This document shows positions 52,990 through 62,123 of a stretch of 64,000 nt of DNA, in pieces. Position numbers and translations under genes: made by a program. Position 1 is the first letter of the stretch, and each line of letters opens with the position of its first letter. Source of the stretch: Ardenticatenaceae bacterium (GTDB lineage: Bacteria > Chloroflexota > Anaerolineae > Promineifilales > Promineifilaceae); the NCBI GenBank assembly GCA_020634565.1, contig JACKBN010000008.1, forward strand, positions 1 through 64,000. The letters run 5' to 3'. The notes under the pieces were generated by a model. It was not told the DNA's origin. It was given only the letters and a program-made list of their open reading frames with translations, and did no database searches.

Positions 52990-53964
52990 TTACGGCCGTA
53001 TTGCCGTTATAACCGCGCGTTTGGGGGCAGGATGTCCTTCCACCGTCTTACGAGAATCCTCTTTATCCAAAAAATCTGGCAGAGAGTTAAACGTCATCCA
53101 ATCAGTAGAGCGCTGCTCTTCGACCGTAGTAGGCGTCACATCCACCAGCTTTTCCTGCACAAAACCACACTTACGCAGCCACCCCAGCAGAGTCAGCACC
53201 GAGGGAATGAACCAAACGTTGCGCATCTGGGCGTAACGTCCTTCCGGCACTAATAGCTGCCCATCTTCCCCCTCAATGATGAGCGTTTCCAGCACCAGTT
53301 CCCCACCGGGGCGCAGCGCCTCGCGCAGTGTTAGCAAATGGTCTAGCGGCGAGCGGCGATGGTAAAGCACACCCATGGAGAAAACTGTGTCGAACGCGGT
53401 CAATGCCTCGGGTAGATCCTCGATACCCAACGGCAGAACGTAAGCAGGCACCTCATCCCCCACAAAGTGGCGAATTGCCTGGTATTGGGCCACGTACAGC
53501 AAAAACGGGTCCAGCCCAATGACCAGCCTGGCCCCATCACCCGCCATGCGCCAGCAGTGGTAACCGTTGCCACAACCAACATCCAAAACGAGACGGCCGT
53601 TCAGCGGCGCAATCCCTTCCTTCAACCGGTCCCACTTCCAATCAGAGCGCCATTCTGTGTCGATGTGCAAGCCAAACAGGTCAAATGGCCCCTTGCGCCA
53701 GGGATGCAGCTGCCGCAATTGGTTTTCTAACTGGCGGAGTTGCTCTTCAGGTAAATCATCCGGCTGCCCGACAATGACGCCATCGCCCAAATTGAGTTGA
53801 GAAGGCTTAATGGAGGGAAGATTGTTGAGAATTGTGCGCCACTCAGGTAAACGGCCGTGCTGACTCTCATCCAACGCCGCCGCCACTTGCGCTGGTAAAT
53901 GATCCAGCCAACTGGCCAGTACCGTGTTTTCCATTTGGGCATAAAGAGGCGTGTAATCGATCAT
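52990..53964 (-). CDS. cmoB: tRNA U34 carboxymethyltransferase
   Basis: 324 residues from ATG 53964, overlapping the cmoA stop codon (ATGA). CmoB transfers the carboxymethyl group of carboxy-S-adenosylmethionine to 5-hydroxyuridine at wobble position 34. Family features are HPWRKGPFDLFGLHIDTEWR, the cofactor loop VLDVGCGNGYHCWRM, VIGLDPFLLYVAQYQAI, and VFSMGVLYHRRSPLDHL. It completes a two-gene unit with cmoA. Confidence 0.95.
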   Translation of the reverse strand: MIDYTPLYAQMENTVLASWLDHLPAQVAAALDESQHGRLPEWRTILNNLPSIKPSQLNLGDGVIVGQPDDLPEEQLRQLENQLRQLHPWRKGPFDLFGLHIDTEWRSDWKWDRLKEGIAPLNGRLVLDVGCGNGYHCWRMAGDGARLVIGLDPFLLYVAQYQAIRHFVGDEVPAYVLPLGIEDLPEALTAFDTVFSMGVLYHRRSPLDHLLTLREALRPGGELVLETLIIEGEDGQLLVPEGRYAQMRNVWFIPSVLTLLGWLRKCGFVQEKLVDVTPTTVEEQRSTDWMTFNSLPDFLDKEDSRKTVEGHPAPKRAVITAIRP

Positions 53965-54686
53965 TTGATGGCCAGAAGCGAGACAAAATTGAACGCCTGA
54001 AACCATAAATCGGCTGAGGCAAAACCAGCTTGCAGCAGCCGCGCCTGATGCTGCGGCACCGTCTCAGAGATAAGCACGTTCTCCAGCGCCGTCCGCTTCT
54101 GGCTGATTTCCAAATCGCTGTATCCGTTGGCCCGCTTAAAATCATGATGCAGCGTCACCAGCAAATCATCCAGCTCCTGTGGCTCAAAAACCACCTTTTC
54201 AGACAAAATAAGCACGCCGCCCGGCAGCAAACCGTCATAAATGCGCTGGATGAGCACATCACGCAAAGCAGGTGGCACAAACTGAAAGGTAAAATTCAGC
54301 ACCACCACCGATGCCTCAACGATGGGCGTCTGGCAAATATCCGCTTCTACCAAATCAACAGGCAGGCCATTGCCAGAACGCGCCAGAATGTGGTGGCATT
54401 TTTCAATCATGGCGCGGGAGTTATCAACGGCCGTAATCCGACAACCTGGTTTCTGGATTCGCTGACGCAGCACCTGCGTTACCGCACCCAACGAACAGCC
54501 CAAATCATAGCAGCGGCTGTGCGGCTGTGCGTACCGGCTGGCAATCTGGCCAATCAACGGCAGCAGCAGTTCATACCCTGGCACGGATCGCGCAATCATG
54601 TCAGGAAAAACAGCCACCACCTGTTCATCAAACGCAAAGGGGGCAACAATTGGCCTTTCAGCAGCGTAAATTGTATCTTGAGCCAT
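53961..54686 (-). CDS. cmoA: Carboxy-S-adenosylmethionine synthase
   Basis: 241 residues after GAGGAAGCT. CmoA makes carboxy-S-adenosylmethionine from S-adenosylmethionine and prephenate. Signatures include FDEQVVAVFPDMIARSVPGY, YDLGCSLGAVTQVL and VVLNFTFQFVPPALRD. The order cmoA-cmoB is the one found in gammaproteobacteria. The enzyme that makes the 5-hydroxyuridine substrate is not in the window. Confidence 0.96.
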   Translation of the reverse strand: MAQDTIYAAERPIVAPFAFDEQVVAVFPDMIARSVPGYELLLPLIGQIASRYAQPHSRCYDLGCSLGAVTQVLRQRIQKPGCRITAVDNSRAMIEKCHHILARSGNGLPVDLVEADICQTPIVEASVVVLNFTFQFVPPALRDVLIQRIYDGLLPGGVLILSEKVVFEPQELDDLLVTLHHDFKRANGYSDLEISQKRTALENVLISETVPQHQARLLQAGFASADLWFQAFNFVSLLAIK

Positions 54687-54861
54687 AGCTTCCTCATCAA
54701 AAAAATGTCAAGTAACTATCTCTCCGATTAACAACCACGTCAACCTGATAGCTACTATCAGCATTATCTTTTCTCAATCAGATAATACTTAAGCGTGGTT
54801 TTAAATTCAGTAAAAAAGTGCTAAAGTAACCCGAATCTCAAACCAAACGTGAGTAAGTAAC

Positions 54862-56475
54862 ATGAAATTATTAATTTTAGGTATTGATGGTGCAACATTT
54901 GATCTCATACGGCCGTGGGCCGAAGAAGGCAAACTCCCTAACCTGGCTAGACTAATGCAGAACGGGGTCCACACGGATTTGCTCTCGACTTTACCCCCCG
55001 TCACCAGCCCCGCCTGGCCTTCGTTTATGACTGGCTGCAATCCGGGCAAACATGGCGTTTTTGACTTTATCCAACCGTCCGGAGCCAGCTACTCATTGGT
55101 AAACTCGACGCGTATTAAAAAGCCAACCATGTGGCAAATCTTGTCTAACATGGGCTACTGTGTGGGTGTGCTCAACGTGCCGGTTACTTACCCGCCGCAA
55201 CCGCTAAACGGGTTTATGATTTCTGGCATCCTCAGCCCGAAACAGGGAACTTTCTGCTATCCGAAGGATTTAATCAGTCGTCATCAATCTGCGCTGGGTG
55301 AATACCGTATTTCCCCCAATATTCAATACAAAGTAGGCAATGAAGCAGCCTACATCAAGGATATTTACGATTTAATTCATGCACATGGCAAATGGGCACT
55401 TCATCTCATGAAAAATGAGCCTGTTGATGTGATGATGGTTCATTTTATTGCCCTAGACATCATGATGCATGCCCTCTGGCGCTGGATGGATGAAAGCCAT
55501 CCCCGGTACGCGCCCTCTCCTTACCAGAATGCTATTCAGGGTGGCTACCAGCTGGTAGATGATTACATCGGGAAAATGTTGGACCTGCTGCCCGAAGATG
55601 CGCATGTCATTTCCATGTCGGATCACGGATTTGGCCCCCTACACCGAATTGTGAACCTGAATAACTTCTTGATGGAAAAAGGGTTCCTGAAGCTGAACCG
55701 ATCGCCCATCACCATTTTGAAGGCGTTGGCTTTCAAATTAGGGCTGTCTCCAGCTGTTATTTACCGGCTAGTAGAAAAGATCGGTCTGCAAAACATGGCG
55801 ACAAAGGTGTCTAAAAACACGCGCAACCAGGTATTAGGCAAGTTCCTCAACTATGATAATGTGGATTGGAACCAGACCGTTGCGTACAGCATGGGGCATG
55901 TGGGGCAAATTTACCTGAACATGGCTGGTCGCGAACCAAATGGCATTGTGACGCAGGCCAGCTACAAGAAAACCCGCCAGGATATTGTGGACGCATTGCA
56001 AGAGCTGAAAGACGAAAACGGCCGTTCCCTCATCACCAAAATTATCCTGCGTGAAGAAACCTATCATGGTCCCTATACCGAAAAAGGGCCGGACATTCAT
56101 TTGATTCTCGACGATTACAACATTATCGCTTACCCGCTGTTTGCAACAAACGGCAAAATCGTGACCGAACAAATTCGCGGTGATTCCGGTTGCCACCGTC
56201 GCGAAGGCATTGTGATTGCCCATGGGCCGCAGTTCAAGAAAAATTTACAGCTGCCCATCGGTGCCGACATTATTGACATCGCTCCTACCGTTTTTGCATT
56301 GCTGGGCGAAGCCGTGCCGGAGCACATGGATGGCGCCGTCCTGGTTGATTTCTTCAAAGAACAACCAGAAGTGACCTATTTTGATGCCGAACAAGAGTTA
56401 CGCGACGCTCATACCTTAAACGAAGCTGACAATAAACAAATTGAAGACCGCTTGCGCGATCTGGGCTACCTTTAA
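54862..56475 (+). CDS. Alkaline-phosphatase-fold phosphodiesterase
   Basis: 537 residues. LLILGIDGATFDLIRPW (Asp9 metal ligand), PPVTSPAWPSFMTG with the Thr nucleophile and NPGKHGVFDF are the type I phosphodiesterase/nucleotide pyrophosphatase signatures. SMSDHGFGPLHR supplies Asp and His, and GCHRREGIVIAHGP a further His ligand. There is no signal peptide, so it is probably cytosolic. The neighbour is a flippase-like protein, which suggests a role in phospholipid or lipid-linked sugar metabolism, but this is inference. Confidence 0.9.
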   Translation: MKLLILGIDGATFDLIRPWAEEGKLPNLARLMQNGVHTDLLSTLPPVTSPAWPSFMTGCNPGKHGVFDFIQPSGASYSLVNSTRIKKPTMWQILSNMGYCVGVLNVPVTYPPQPLNGFMISGILSPKQGTFCYPKDLISRHQSALGEYRISPNIQYKVGNEAAYIKDIYDLIHAHGKWALHLMKNEPVDVMMVHFIALDIMMHALWRWMDESHPRYAPSPYQNAIQGGYQLVDDYIGKMLDLLPEDAHVISMSDHGFGPLHRIVNLNNFLMEKGFLKLNRSPITILKALAFKLGLSPAVIYRLVEKIGLQNMATKVSKNTRNQVLGKFLNYDNVDWNQTVAYSMGHVGQIYLNMAGREPNGIVTQASYKKTRQDIVDALQELKDENGRSLITKIILREETYHGPYTEKGPDIHLILDDYNIIAYPLFATNGKIVTEQIRGDSGCHRREGIVIAHGPQFKKNLQLPIGADIIDIAPTVFALLGEAVPEHMDGAVLVDFFKEQPEVTYFDAEQELRDAHTLNEADNKQIEDRLRDLGYL

Positions 56476-56490
56476 AAATTGTGATTGAGT

Positions 56491-56529
56491 AATTGGGTCA
56501 TTCAATTTCCATTACTGAATGACCCAATT
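56491..56529. repeat. AATTGGGTCATTCA inverted repeat
   Basis: Perfect 14-base arms at 56491-56504 and 56516-56529 with an 11-base loop separate the phosphodiesterase and flippase-like genes. Confidence 0.85.
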
Positions 56530-56552
56530 ATTGAATGACTCACTACCCCTCT

Positions 56553-57521
56553 ATGACAACTTCCAACACAACATCTGCTCCCGCCAAAACAAAAAACCGC
56601 CTGGTCACCCTTCTCAAAATTCTGGTGACGCTCGTCAGTTTGGGCTACGTTTTTACTCAGGTACCTCTCAGCGAAATCGGCGAAGGAATTCGCCAGGCGC
56701 GCTGGAGTTGGCTGTTGGTGGCGATGGGCATCAACTTTGCCGGGCTGGTGCTGCGCTCAATCCGCTGGGCGATTTTACTCAACGGCATCGGCAGCACGGT
56801 GCCGCTGCCGCAGCTCATCAAACTCTATCTTGTGGGAGCTTTTTTCAACGGCGTGCTGCCCTCTGGCTTTGGCGGCGATGTGGTGCGCATTATTGAGGTG
56901 GCAGAAGATGTGCCGCAAGCGACGGCCACAGGCACCGTGATTGTGGATCGGCTAAGCGGCTTGATGGGACTGTTTCTACTCGGCGTGATGATAATGGCGA
57001 TTGAACCGGGTCTTTTTCCAGCAGATATGTTGTGGCAGGTGGGAGCGATTTGCCTCTTGGGCCTGATTGGGGGCACGCTGCTGCTGCGCGGGTGGCGCTG
57101 GTTTCCTTTTTTGGAGAATTGGCTAAACAAACTGCCACCCAAAGTGGCACGGCCGTTTCTCAAACTCATCGCCACCCTGCAAGCCCTACCCACCAAATCG
57201 CTACTGCAAGCGCTAGGCATCTCGCTGCTGTTTAACTTTTTGCTCATCGGACAGTGGACGGCCGTTTCGCGGGGACTCAACTTCGACATCAGCTACTGGT
57301 ATATGATGGGCGTGGTACCAATCATGTCCATCGCCCTGCTGGCCCCTTCATTTAGCGGATTAGGCGTGCGCGAGGCACTGGCCCCGCTGCTCTTCGCCGG
57401 AGCTGGCCTCTCAGAAGGGCAAGCGGTGACTCTCTCCCTTATGGTCTTTTTCGTCAAACGCGCTTCTGAACTGGTGGGCGCGCCAGTTTATTTGATCTCG
57501 TTGTGGCGAAAACGGCCGTAG
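56553..57521 (+). CDS. LPG-synthase-like transmembrane protein (UPF0104), second copy
   Basis: 322 residues from ATG 56553; an ATG at 56535 overlaps the edge of the repeat and is less likely. No clear ribosome site is seen. Multiple membrane helices, FFNGVLPSGFGGDVVRIIEV and LAPSFSGLGVREALAPLLF match the AglD-like membrane family. It shares the fold of 51901 but is only distantly similar. The gene is 77 bases downstream of the phosphodiesterase and may function with it. Confidence 0.87.
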   Translation: MTTSNTTSAPAKTKNRLVTLLKILVTLVSLGYVFTQVPLSEIGEGIRQARWSWLLVAMGINFAGLVLRSIRWAILLNGIGSTVPLPQLIKLYLVGAFFNGVLPSGFGGDVVRIIEVAEDVPQATATGTVIVDRLSGLMGLFLLGVMIMAIEPGLFPADMLWQVGAICLLGLIGGTLLLRGWRWFPFLENWLNKLPPKVARPFLKLIATLQALPTKSLLQALGISLLFNFLLIGQWTAVSRGLNFDISYWYMMGVVPIMSIALLAPSFSGLGVREALAPLLFAGAGLSEGQAVTLSLMVFFVKRASELVGAPVYLISLWRKRP

Positions 57522-57564
57522 TTTTCATACGAACTCACAAAGAAACATAAAAATCCGGCATTGG

Positions 57565-57626
57565 GGACGCAGATAAACGCGGATAAAAAGAAGAAAAATC
57601 AGCGTCATCAGCGTTAATCTGCGTCC
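57565..57626. repeat. Dispersed stem-loop, second copy of the 1460 family
   Basis: GGACGCAGATAAACGC (57565-57580) pairs with 57611-57626 with one mismatch. The outline matches the element at 1460-1530. It separates the convergent flippase and dehydrogenase genes. Confidence 0.8.
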
Positions 57627-57669
57627 TATTTTTTAGCTTATTGGTCCAACTCAAACCGCTGCTCGTGGA

Positions 57670-59727
57670 CTAAAACGCCAACAAATCCTCAATTTTTTCT
57701 CGAATTAAATCAACTGTCGGCACGACGCCATCCATGAGGCTGGTGCTGAAAGGAATGGGCGTAGACGGCGCGGTTACGCGCTCGACTGGCGCATCCAGAT
57801 CGAGGAACGCTTCGGCGACGATGGTGGCAGCGATTTCTGCGCCAAAGCCGCCCAGGCCGATGTCCTCGTGCACAATGAGGCAGCGGGACGTTTTTCGCAC
57901 AGAGCGGAGCACCATCTCTTTGTCCCAGGGCACCAGCGTGCGCAGATCGATGATTTCAATGCTGGCCTCTACGTCACGGGCGGCCTGCTCGCAGCGCTCC
58001 ACCATTGCCCCCCAGGTGACAATCGTTAACTCATCCCCCTCGCTAATCTTTTTGGCCTGGCCAAAGGGCAGCATAAAGTCGTCGCCGGGATACGGCCGTC
58101 TTGCCCAGCCTGCATCCAACATGGCCCGATGTTCAAAAAAGATGACCGGATCGTTGCCGCGCAGCGCAGTGCGCAGCAGCCCCACCGCATCTTCCGCGTT
58201 GGAGGGTGCGGCAAAGAGCAGCCCCGGCTGGTGGGCAAAGGTCACTTCGCTGGTGACGCTGTGCCACGGATCGCCAATCTTGCGATAGCCGCCGGGGATG
58301 CGAATAACGATGGGTGCCGCGAAACGGCCGTTTGTCCGCCAGCGCACCGTGCCACAATTGTTGATTGATTCGGTCGCTGGGTCGGCATATTTGCGGAACT
58401 GGATTTCTGGCACGGGCAGCAGCCCCGCATACGCCATCCCCACGGAGCGCCCCACGATGCCCTCTTCATTCAAACTGGTGTCAAAAACGCGGTCGTCGCC
58501 ATACTTTTTTTGCAGACCCAGCGTGGCCGCATGGACGCCCCCTTTCAGCCCCACATCTTCGCCAAACACCAGCACGCGCGGATTGAGGTCCATCTCCACG
58601 TCAAGCGTGCGCCGGATCGCTTCAATCATGTTGATGCGGCGCGGATCGGGTGGGTTGGGCGCACTGCTGCCTTGGGGCAGTTCAATGCCATCTGCCTGCA
58701 AACCACCCACTTCCTGCGGCCGTTCCGCATCCGAGAAGACATATTTGGTTACATTCGCCGGATCCGCGTGAGGCTGCTTCATGGCCGCATCGCGCGCCTT
58801 GGTGACCTCTCGCTTCACCTGGTTGACCATGTTTTCCCACTCATTTTCGCGCATGAGCGCGGGCACCAAATAAGCATGCAAATGGTCGATTGGGTCTTGC
58901 TGCCACTCCTGTTTGCGCTCGTCCTCGCCTTTGTACGCCTGGTTGTCCACGCTGGAATGTCCAGAGAGGCGGGGCATCGTTAGCCGCAGCAGGCCGGGGC
59001 CATTACCGGCGCGCACTTCGCGTACGGCCGTATGCACCAGTTCGGCCGTTTCTGCGGGTTTGGTGCCGCTGCCATCCCACACGGTGAGGTTGTGAAACGA
59101 GGCCAGATTGGCGGCAATGTTACTGCCCGGCGTTTGAGCCGGTCCTTTTACCGAGATAGCGTAGCCATTGTCTTCGATTACAAACAAGATGGGCAGTTCC
59201 AGGGTGGTCGCGATGGTGAGCGCGCTCCAGAAGCCATTGGCCGCGACGGAGCCATCCCCGCCAAAAACCACGGAGATGCTGTCATCGACAGCGGCCGTTT
59301 TTAGCGTCTCTTTGTGGTAGCGAATGGCCTGCGCCCACCCGACGGCGGGCGTGTATTGTGAGCCGACGTCAGCCGCCATGGGCAGCACCAGGGCGCGCTT
59401 GCGCCGCGGCAAATTAAAGACCACGCCCACATCCCGTCCACCACTAATGCTGCCGGTGCGAGACATGTCAGAGGCCAATGCCTCGACCAACGTTAGACCG
59501 CTGCCCAGCATAAACGGCCGTGAGCGATAGTAAACGCTGGCGGCATCATACGGCCGATCCAAAAGCTGGCTGATGAGCAGTTGGCCCAGCTCATGCCCCC
59601 GCGCCGAGAATTGGTAGGTGACCAATCCTTGCGGTGTCAGTTCGTTTTCTTCCATTTCGTCCAAAATGCGGGAGGCCCATGCCAGCCGGGCGACTTCTTG
59701 CCAATCAAATGCGGGATGTAAGTCCAA
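57670..59727 (-). CDS. 2-oxoacid dehydrogenase E1, alpha and beta fused
   Basis: 685 residues from TTG 59727 with GGAG 8 bases upstream. Residues about 1-330 are the alpha subunit with the thiamine pyrophosphate motif GGDGSVAANGFWSAL then EDNGYAIS. Residues about 370-685 are the beta subunit (VLVFGEDVGLKGGVHAAT, then NEEGIVGRSVGMAYAGLLPV, then HEDIGLGGFGAEIAA). The best fit is branched-chain 2-oxoacid (2-oxoisovalerate) dehydrogenase; pyruvate is the alternative. No E2 or E3 gene is adjacent. Confidence 0.9.
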   Translation of the reverse strand: MDLHPAFDWQEVARLAWASRILDEMEENELTPQGLVTYQFSARGHELGQLLISQLLDRPYDAASVYYRSRPFMLGSGLTLVEALASDMSRTGSISGGRDVGVVFNLPRRKRALVLPMAADVGSQYTPAVGWAQAIRYHKETLKTAAVDDSISVVFGGDGSVAANGFWSALTIATTLELPILFVIEDNGYAISVKGPAQTPGSNIAANLASFHNLTVWDGSGTKPAETAELVHTAVREVRAGNGPGLLRLTMPRLSGHSSVDNQAYKGEDERKQEWQQDPIDHLHAYLVPALMRENEWENMVNQVKREVTKARDAAMKQPHADPANVTKYVFSDAERPQEVGGLQADGIELPQGSSAPNPPDPRRINMIEAIRRTLDVEMDLNPRVLVFGEDVGLKGGVHAATLGLQKKYGDDRVFDTSLNEEGIVGRSVGMAYAGLLPVPEIQFRKYADPATESINNCGTVRWRTNGRFAAPIVIRIPGGYRKIGDPWHSVTSEVTFAHQPGLLFAAPSNAEDAVGLLRTALRGNDPVIFFEHRAMLDAGWARRPYPGDDFMLPFGQAKKISEGDELTIVTWGAMVERCEQAARDVEASIEIIDLRTLVPWDKEMVLRSVRKTSRCLIVHEDIGLGGFGAEIAATIVAEAFLDLDAPVERVTAPSTPIPFSTSLMDGVVPTVDLIREKIEDLLAF

Positions 59728-59794
59728 TCTTAACGCTCCATGTGGTATGATTTGTGGGAAAATTTCTCACTTTTCAGTCATGCTTGGGGGCATT

Positions 59795-61399
59795 ATGTTA
59801 CTGCAAAAAGCGCGAATTGGAAAAACGGCCATACTAATCATCATTCTCATTTTGTTGGGGGCACTTGCAGCGCTGCCATTGTTCCTGCGGGCAGACAATA
59901 CAGGGGAAGCCAATCGTTTTCTATACTTGCCTCTCATCCTTCATGAGGCAGATGGCAGACTAGACCCCGCCGCAGAAGCAACAGCCACTTTCACAGCCTC
60001 CCCCACCATTCATCCAACCATTACCGCCTCGGCAACTCCCTCCTCCACAGCAACAGCCACACCAACAAATACATCTACGGAGCCATATATTCAATTATTA
60101 CCAGATTGCGGTCCGGGTCCAGACATTTTTTTCTACATCCAAGGCTACAATTGGCCAGAAGATGAATCGATCATGATCAGTTGGACCGACACTCCGATAA
60201 TTTTTTTGCCAGCCATACAACATTCTGGCAACTTTAGTTTTGCCTGGACAGCTGAAGGGCTGACCACGGGTCTTTACACCGTGAGTGCCGTGTCAGGAAC
60301 AAGTGGAATAACTGCCTCAGATTTCTACACGATTCCTTGTGGCGCTTCAATTACGCCTACGCCAACAGCGACCAACACAGCCACACCAACGCCTATTAAT
60401 TGCGATGTGCAATTTGAGAACCCCGTTTTTGCGGGTGACGACGCTGTCGATATTGTTGGTGATCCAGGTATTGATGTCTCAATTATCAATGTAACCACAG
60501 GAATCACTATTGGGATGGGCACACTTAATGGTCCTGTTACGGGTCATGCCTGTGAAGGGTTCAATACGATTTCGCTTTCGCCCCCGCTCCTTTTTTCAGA
60601 TGCAGGCAATGTGCTATTGGTGATGGAATCTAATAATCCAGACAACAATGATTCCACCATTATCAATCCAATGCCGACAATAACACCCAGTCCAATTCCC
60701 CCTTCTTCCACTCCTGTGCCTGCTGACCTGGTTGTAGGCCAACCGCAATTAGTTAGCACGCCGCCCATCATTGTGTACCAGCCGCTTGCTTTTGAGGTTC
60801 CCATTACCAACACCGGTGATATTGATATCAACACCCTCTTTTTTGTGGATTTGCTGTTTGATCCGCCCCCCGTGCATATTGAGGATTCGTATACGGCCGT
60901 TTCTGGCCTCAGCGGTGGCAGCACAGTAACTCTAACCATCACCTCCACCATCGGGCTGGCTAACTTCATCGGCGATCATCAAGTAACTGCCCTAGTTGAT
61001 TCGCTGGATCATGTCATCGAAGCGGACGAAACCAACAATTTGTCGGCTCCCTTTGAAATTACCATTACAGAGCCAGCAATGACGCCCAACTACACACCAA
61101 CCCCTACAGGCACATCAACTATCAGCGGCATCGCCATTGTGCTCTGGGACATCCATGTATACCCACAAGAACGAATGCGTATTTCAGCGATTGAAGAAAC
61201 AACGGGCGAAGTCGTTGCTGTAACGTACAGTGACGAAAATGGATTTTATCAATTCGACAATTTAATTGAGGATGTTGCCTACACGATCCAAGGCTGCATC
61301 ACAATTGACAACAATGCCTATTTTGGCGTTCTCCCCAACAAAATACCGCCTGATACGTTGGCGAATATAGTTGCCTTTCCAAATGCGTCCTGTCCATAG
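59795..61399 (+). CDS. Exported CARDB-domain surface protein
   Basis: 534 residues from ATG 59795, preceded by GGGGG; an ATG at 59780 is possible. A membrane helix (ILIIILILLGALAALPLFL) is followed by RFLYLPLILHEADG, the YLP motif, here near the N-terminus. A Thr/Pro/Ser linker leads to beta domains, and a CARDB domain (about residues 310-420, with DSLDHVIEADETNNLSAPF) and a C-terminal Cna/SdrD-like beta sandwich (YSDENGFYQFDNLIEDVAYT). Few ACGGCCGT sites occur in it. It is probably displayed on the cell surface. Confidence 0.85.
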   Translation: MLLQKARIGKTAILIIILILLGALAALPLFLRADNTGEANRFLYLPLILHEADGRLDPAAEATATFTASPTIHPTITASATPSSTATATPTNTSTEPYIQLLPDCGPGPDIFFYIQGYNWPEDESIMISWTDTPIIFLPAIQHSGNFSFAWTAEGLTTGLYTVSAVSGTSGITASDFYTIPCGASITPTPTATNTATPTPINCDVQFENPVFAGDDAVDIVGDPGIDVSIINVTTGITIGMGTLNGPVTGHACEGFNTISLSPPLLFSDAGNVLLVMESNNPDNNDSTIINPMPTITPSPIPPSSTPVPADLVVGQPQLVSTPPIIVYQPLAFEVPITNTGDIDINTLFFVDLLFDPPPVHIEDSYTAVSGLSGGSTVTLTITSTIGLANFIGDHQVTALVDSLDHVIEADETNNLSAPFEITITEPAMTPNYTPTPTGTSTISGIAIVLWDIHVYPQERMRISAIEETTGEVVAVTYSDENGFYQFDNLIEDVAYTIQGCITIDNNAYFGVLPNKIPPDTLANIVAFPNASCP

Positions 61400-61513
61400 T
61401 TGTGGGTAGTGTGTGGAGGATTACGGCCGTTGCCTCCTTCCCCTAGCCTACAAACCAACAACATACAGCACAATTTGACAGCGCAGACTGTTTCGACAAA
61501 TTCACGCCAAAAG

Positions 61514-61744
61514 TTATTCAGGTGCAAAAACCTGAGGTTCAGATTGGTGCCCCTCCCAAAAGACATACAATCTTGAACATTTCGGACATTTTAGAAAACT
61601 TGTTGATACAGCGTAAACCTCTTCCGCATCAACCATTCCAGAAAAGTTATCAAAATTCGAGTCGCTAAAAAGGAGCCACTCATTCGGAGATGGGATTTCT
61701 CCATAATGAATTACTGCGCTGCACTTACAAAGGAGCTTAGGCAT
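61514..61744 (-). CDS. Small zinc-ribbon-like protein
   Basis: 76 residues from ATG 61744 after GAGGGAAAC. Pairs CKC near the start and CPKC near the end suggest one zinc site. The middle part (YGEIPSPNEWLLFSDSNFDN) is hydrophilic. It resembles small proteins seen beside toxin or immunity genes. I do not recognise the family. Confidence 0.65.
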   Translation of the reverse strand: MPKLLCKCSAVIHYGEIPSPNEWLLFSDSNFDNFSGMVDAEEVYAVSTSFLKCPKCSRLYVFWEGHQSEPQVFAPE

Positions 61745-61782
61745 GCTCGTTTCCCTCATTCTGCATTCCAAAATATTGCAGT

Positions 61783-62094
61783 TTATTCAACAATTTCAAA
61801 GTCTCGCGCTAACTGAGAAATGCCACTTTTTGCGTTCCTTGTAAGCACCCAAACGCTAAAAAGCACTGCTAAAACAAGGAATCCCAAATAACCTACCAAG
61901 GGTTGTGAGATAAAAATCGCCGATCCGCCCACACCCATTACCAAGCCAGCAATTCGCGTCTTGAAGATCAATTTATCAACCGAGTCCTGAAAAATTGCTT
62001 GTTCACGTTTTACTTGCGACTCAAATTGATAGTACCCAAATAGTGCGTAGCTTGCGGCGCAAATTGGGACAGTCAAGCTAATAACAAGTTCCAC
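61783..62094 (-). CDS. Small membrane protein
   Basis: 103 residues with three hydrophobic segments (LVISLTVPICAASYALFGYY, IAGLVMGVGGSAIFI, LVGYLGFLVLAVLFSVWVL). It shows no motif. It is on the same strand as its neighbours, 38 bases from the 61744 gene, and may be co-transcribed with it. Confidence 0.65.
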   Translation of the reverse strand: MELVISLTVPICAASYALFGYYQFESQVKREQAIFQDSVDKLIFKTRIAGLVMGVGGSAIFISQPLVGYLGFLVLAVLFSVWVLTRNAKSGISQLARDFEIVE

Positions 62095-62123
62095 AGACCA
62101 ATTCCTTCACTTTATTTTTCAGT

